Positions 4,889-6,417 of a stretch of DNA of 6,417 bases are shown here, piece after piece. The position numbers were made by a program, and so were the translations under genes. Position 1 is the first letter of the stretch. The number at the start of each line of letters is the position of its first letter. Source of the stretch: Alphaproteobacteria bacterium (GTDB taxonomy: Bacteria > Pseudomonadota > Alphaproteobacteria > SMXP01); the NCBI GenBank assembly GCA_004356335.1, contig SMXP01000040.1, positions 1-6,417 on the forward strand. Direction: 5' to 3'. The notes under the pieces were generated by a model that had not been told where the DNA came from, searched no databases, and saw nothing but the letters and a program-made list of their open reading frames with translations.

Positions 4889-6417
4889 CTAAGCGCTGTG
4901 TTCGACCAACGCCACGGCGTCGGCACATCGCGGCTCTAGATCGACATATCGCCCGTCGCTCGCCACATCGGGCAGAATCTTCCAACACCTCTGACATTTT
5001 TTCCCCTCGGCCAGCTTGGGCACAACCGCGACGGCATGGACATCGTCGAGCTGGAACGCCCCCCCAGGCGCCGGCCCCTCTATCAGGGTAGCTTGCGATG
5101 TGATGACGATTTCCGCAAGGTCCAATCCCCCAAAAGCGTCAATATAGGTACGATCCTGCACATAAACGATGGGCGCCGCCTGTAGGCTCGATCCGATCCG
5201 CTTTTCCCGGCGCTCAATCTCAAGCGCCCCGGTTACCGCGCGGCGCAGCTGCCACACCCAGCCCCATTTTTCTGCCAGTGCCGCATCCTTCCACTCAACT
5301 GGAATCTCGGGAAATTGGCGAAGATGGACAGAGCCCACCTCTTGGCCATGTCGTGTCTGCCATGCCTCTTCGGTGGTAAAGCACAAGATAGGCGCGAACC
5401 AGGCGGTCAGACAGATAGTGAGCTGATCGAGAACGGTTCGGCTGGCCCGCCGGACCAAGCTGTCCGGTCGATCACAATAAAGTGAGTCCTTGCGAATATC
5501 GAAATAGAGAGCCGACAAGTCCAACGTACAGAAATTAAATAACTGGGTGAAGATGCGCCGCAAGTCGAAGTCGTCATAGGACTTTCGGACGACAACATCG
5601 AGCTCCGACAAGCGATGCAACACCCAGCGTTCAAGCTCCGGCATGTCGGCAATGTCAACCTTTTCACTGTCTTCGAAACCGCCAAGATTGCCCAACATGT
5701 ATTTCAACGTATTTCGTATCTTTCGATAAGAGTCCACATTGGCCTTGATGATCTCCGGGCCGATGCGCAAATCTTCCGAATAATCCGAGCTGGCTACCCA
5801 AAGACGGAGAATCTCGGCGCCGTTTTGTTTGATGATATTTTGCGGCGCCACCACATTGTTCAATGATTTGGACATTTTTCGTCCCTGCTCATCCATCACA
5901 AACCCATGGGTGAGGACGGCCTCGTAGGGGGCGGACCCACGCGTGCCACACGATTCCAAAAGCGAAGAATGAAACCAGCCACGGTGTTGATCCGATCCTT
6001 CAAGATATAACGAAGCGGGCCATTTCAGGTCGTCTCTTTGTTCCAAGACAAAGGCATGGCTGGAACCGGAATCGAACCAGACATCAAGGATATCCATAAC
6101 CTGTTCGTAATCGTCCGAATTATAGTCGGGACCAAGGAACCTCGATGGATCGGAGGCAAACCAAGCATCGGCCCCTTCGGCCTCAACAGCGGCGACAATA
6201 CGGTCATTGACCGCTTCATCGCGCAATAATTGGCCTGTATTTTTGTTGACGAATACGGTCAGCGGCACGCCCCAGGCACGCTGGCGCGAAATTACCCAGT
6301 CGGGCCGATTTTCGATCATGGCATAGATGCGGTTGCGCCCTTGGGGCGGCACCCAGCGCACCTGGTGAATCGCCTTGAGCGCCGTTGCCCGAAGGTCATT
6401 GGTTGCCATACTGATGA
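4889..6417 (-). CDS. ileS: Isoleucyl-tRNA synthetase, C-terminal half (5' part outside window)
   Basis: IleS charges tRNA-Ile with isoleucine in the cytoplasm. The frame is open to the window edge: codons before the Met at 6409 read I-S, with TC at the very edge as the end of a probable Phe, matching the conserved (W)FISM of the family. The Met is therefore internal, not the start. Numbering from that Met, the class I features are NRPDWVISRQRAWGVP (34-49), DVWFDSGSSHAF (109-120), YLEGSDQHRGWF (135-146), and the KMSKS ATP-binding loop (178-182). An anticodon-binding helical domain follows. The C-terminal zinc module has CQRC (Cys472, Cys475), but the second pair reads EPRC, with Glu492 where Cys is usual. 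HIGH and most of the editing domain lie outside the window. The gene leads an apparent operon with lspA. Confidence 0.97.
   Translation of the reverse strand, partial: ISMATNDLRATALKAIHQVRWVPPQGRNRIYAMIENRPDWVISRQRAWGVPLTVFVNKNTGQLLRDEAVNDRIVAAVEAEGADAWFASDPSRFLGPDYNSDDYEQVMDILDVWFDSGSSHAFVLEQRDDLKWPASLYLEGSDQHRGWFHSSLLESCGTRGSAPYEAVLTHGFVMDEQGRKMSKSLNNVVAPQNIIKQNGAEILRLWVASSDYSEDLRIGPEIIKANVDSYRKIRNTLKYMLGNLGGFEDSEKVDIADMPELERWVLHRLSELDVVVRKSYDDFDLRRIFTQLFNFCTLDLSALYFDIRKDSLYCDRPDSLVRRASRTVLDQLTICLTAWFAPILCFTTEEAWQTRHGQEVGSVHLRQFPEIPVEWKDAALAEKWGWVWQLRRAVTGALEIERREKRIGSSLQAAPIVYVQDRTYIDAFGGLDLAEIVITSQATLIEGPAPGGAFQLDDVHAVAVVPKLAEGKKCQRCWKILPDVASDGRYVDLEPRCADAVALVEHSA

Noticed and set aside
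4931..4940. GCTCTAG inside ileS, identical to the repeat edge motif
   Set aside because: There is no hairpin or other element sequence around it, and a 7-base match is expected about once by chance in a window of this size.
1..6417. Scan for CRISPR arrays, tRNA/rRNA genes, riboswitches, and toxin or defence genes
   Set aside because: I saw no regularly spaced repeats, no cloverleaf-like or rRNA-like sequence, and no gene with defence or toxin motifs.

Overview
The window looks like a chromosomal segment of an alphaproteobacterium. The evidence is the gene order ileS - lspA - BamF-like lipoprotein (DUF3035) - two M16 peptidases, which I recall as a common alphaproteobacterial order, and the interspersed short palindromic repeats. 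These repeats resemble ones I remember from Rhizobiales-type genomes; I could not check this by search.

Reading on the minus strand, the right end holds the C-terminal half of isoleucyl-tRNA synthetase (ileS, running off the window at 6417). Then come lspA (signal peptidase II), 14 bases downstream with a clear Shine-Dalgarno, and a DUF3035/BamF-like outer-membrane lipoprotein. A 314-base gap without a credible gene follows. It carries two CTAG/TTAG-bounded hairpin elements separated by about 170 unassigned bases. After the gap are a catalytic M16 zinc protease (HFLEH) and, overlapping it by ATGA, a second M16 protein that lacks the zinc motif and has a lipobox. Further down is a small two-helix membrane protein of unknown function. 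At the far left, on the plus strand and convergent to everything else, is the last 30 codons of an IS630-family transposase, followed by a third copy of the hairpin element.

The genes share an envelope theme. LspA cleaves lipoprotein signal peptides, and both the BamF-like protein and the non-catalytic M16 protein look like lipoproteins. BamF belongs to the outer-membrane barrel assembly machinery, and the M16 pair is predicted to be exported.

The genes themselves are ordinary. The noteworthy part is the repeat family. Three copies share a nested-hairpin design whose arms differ but stay complementary. Their edges supply the stop codon of two genes (at 169 and 3780) and the probable start and signal-peptide n-region of a third (3465). 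One copy abuts the IS630 end, whose last 13 bases match the element edge at 11 positions. I see no CRISPR, tRNA, rRNA, defence system or obvious new multi-gene system.
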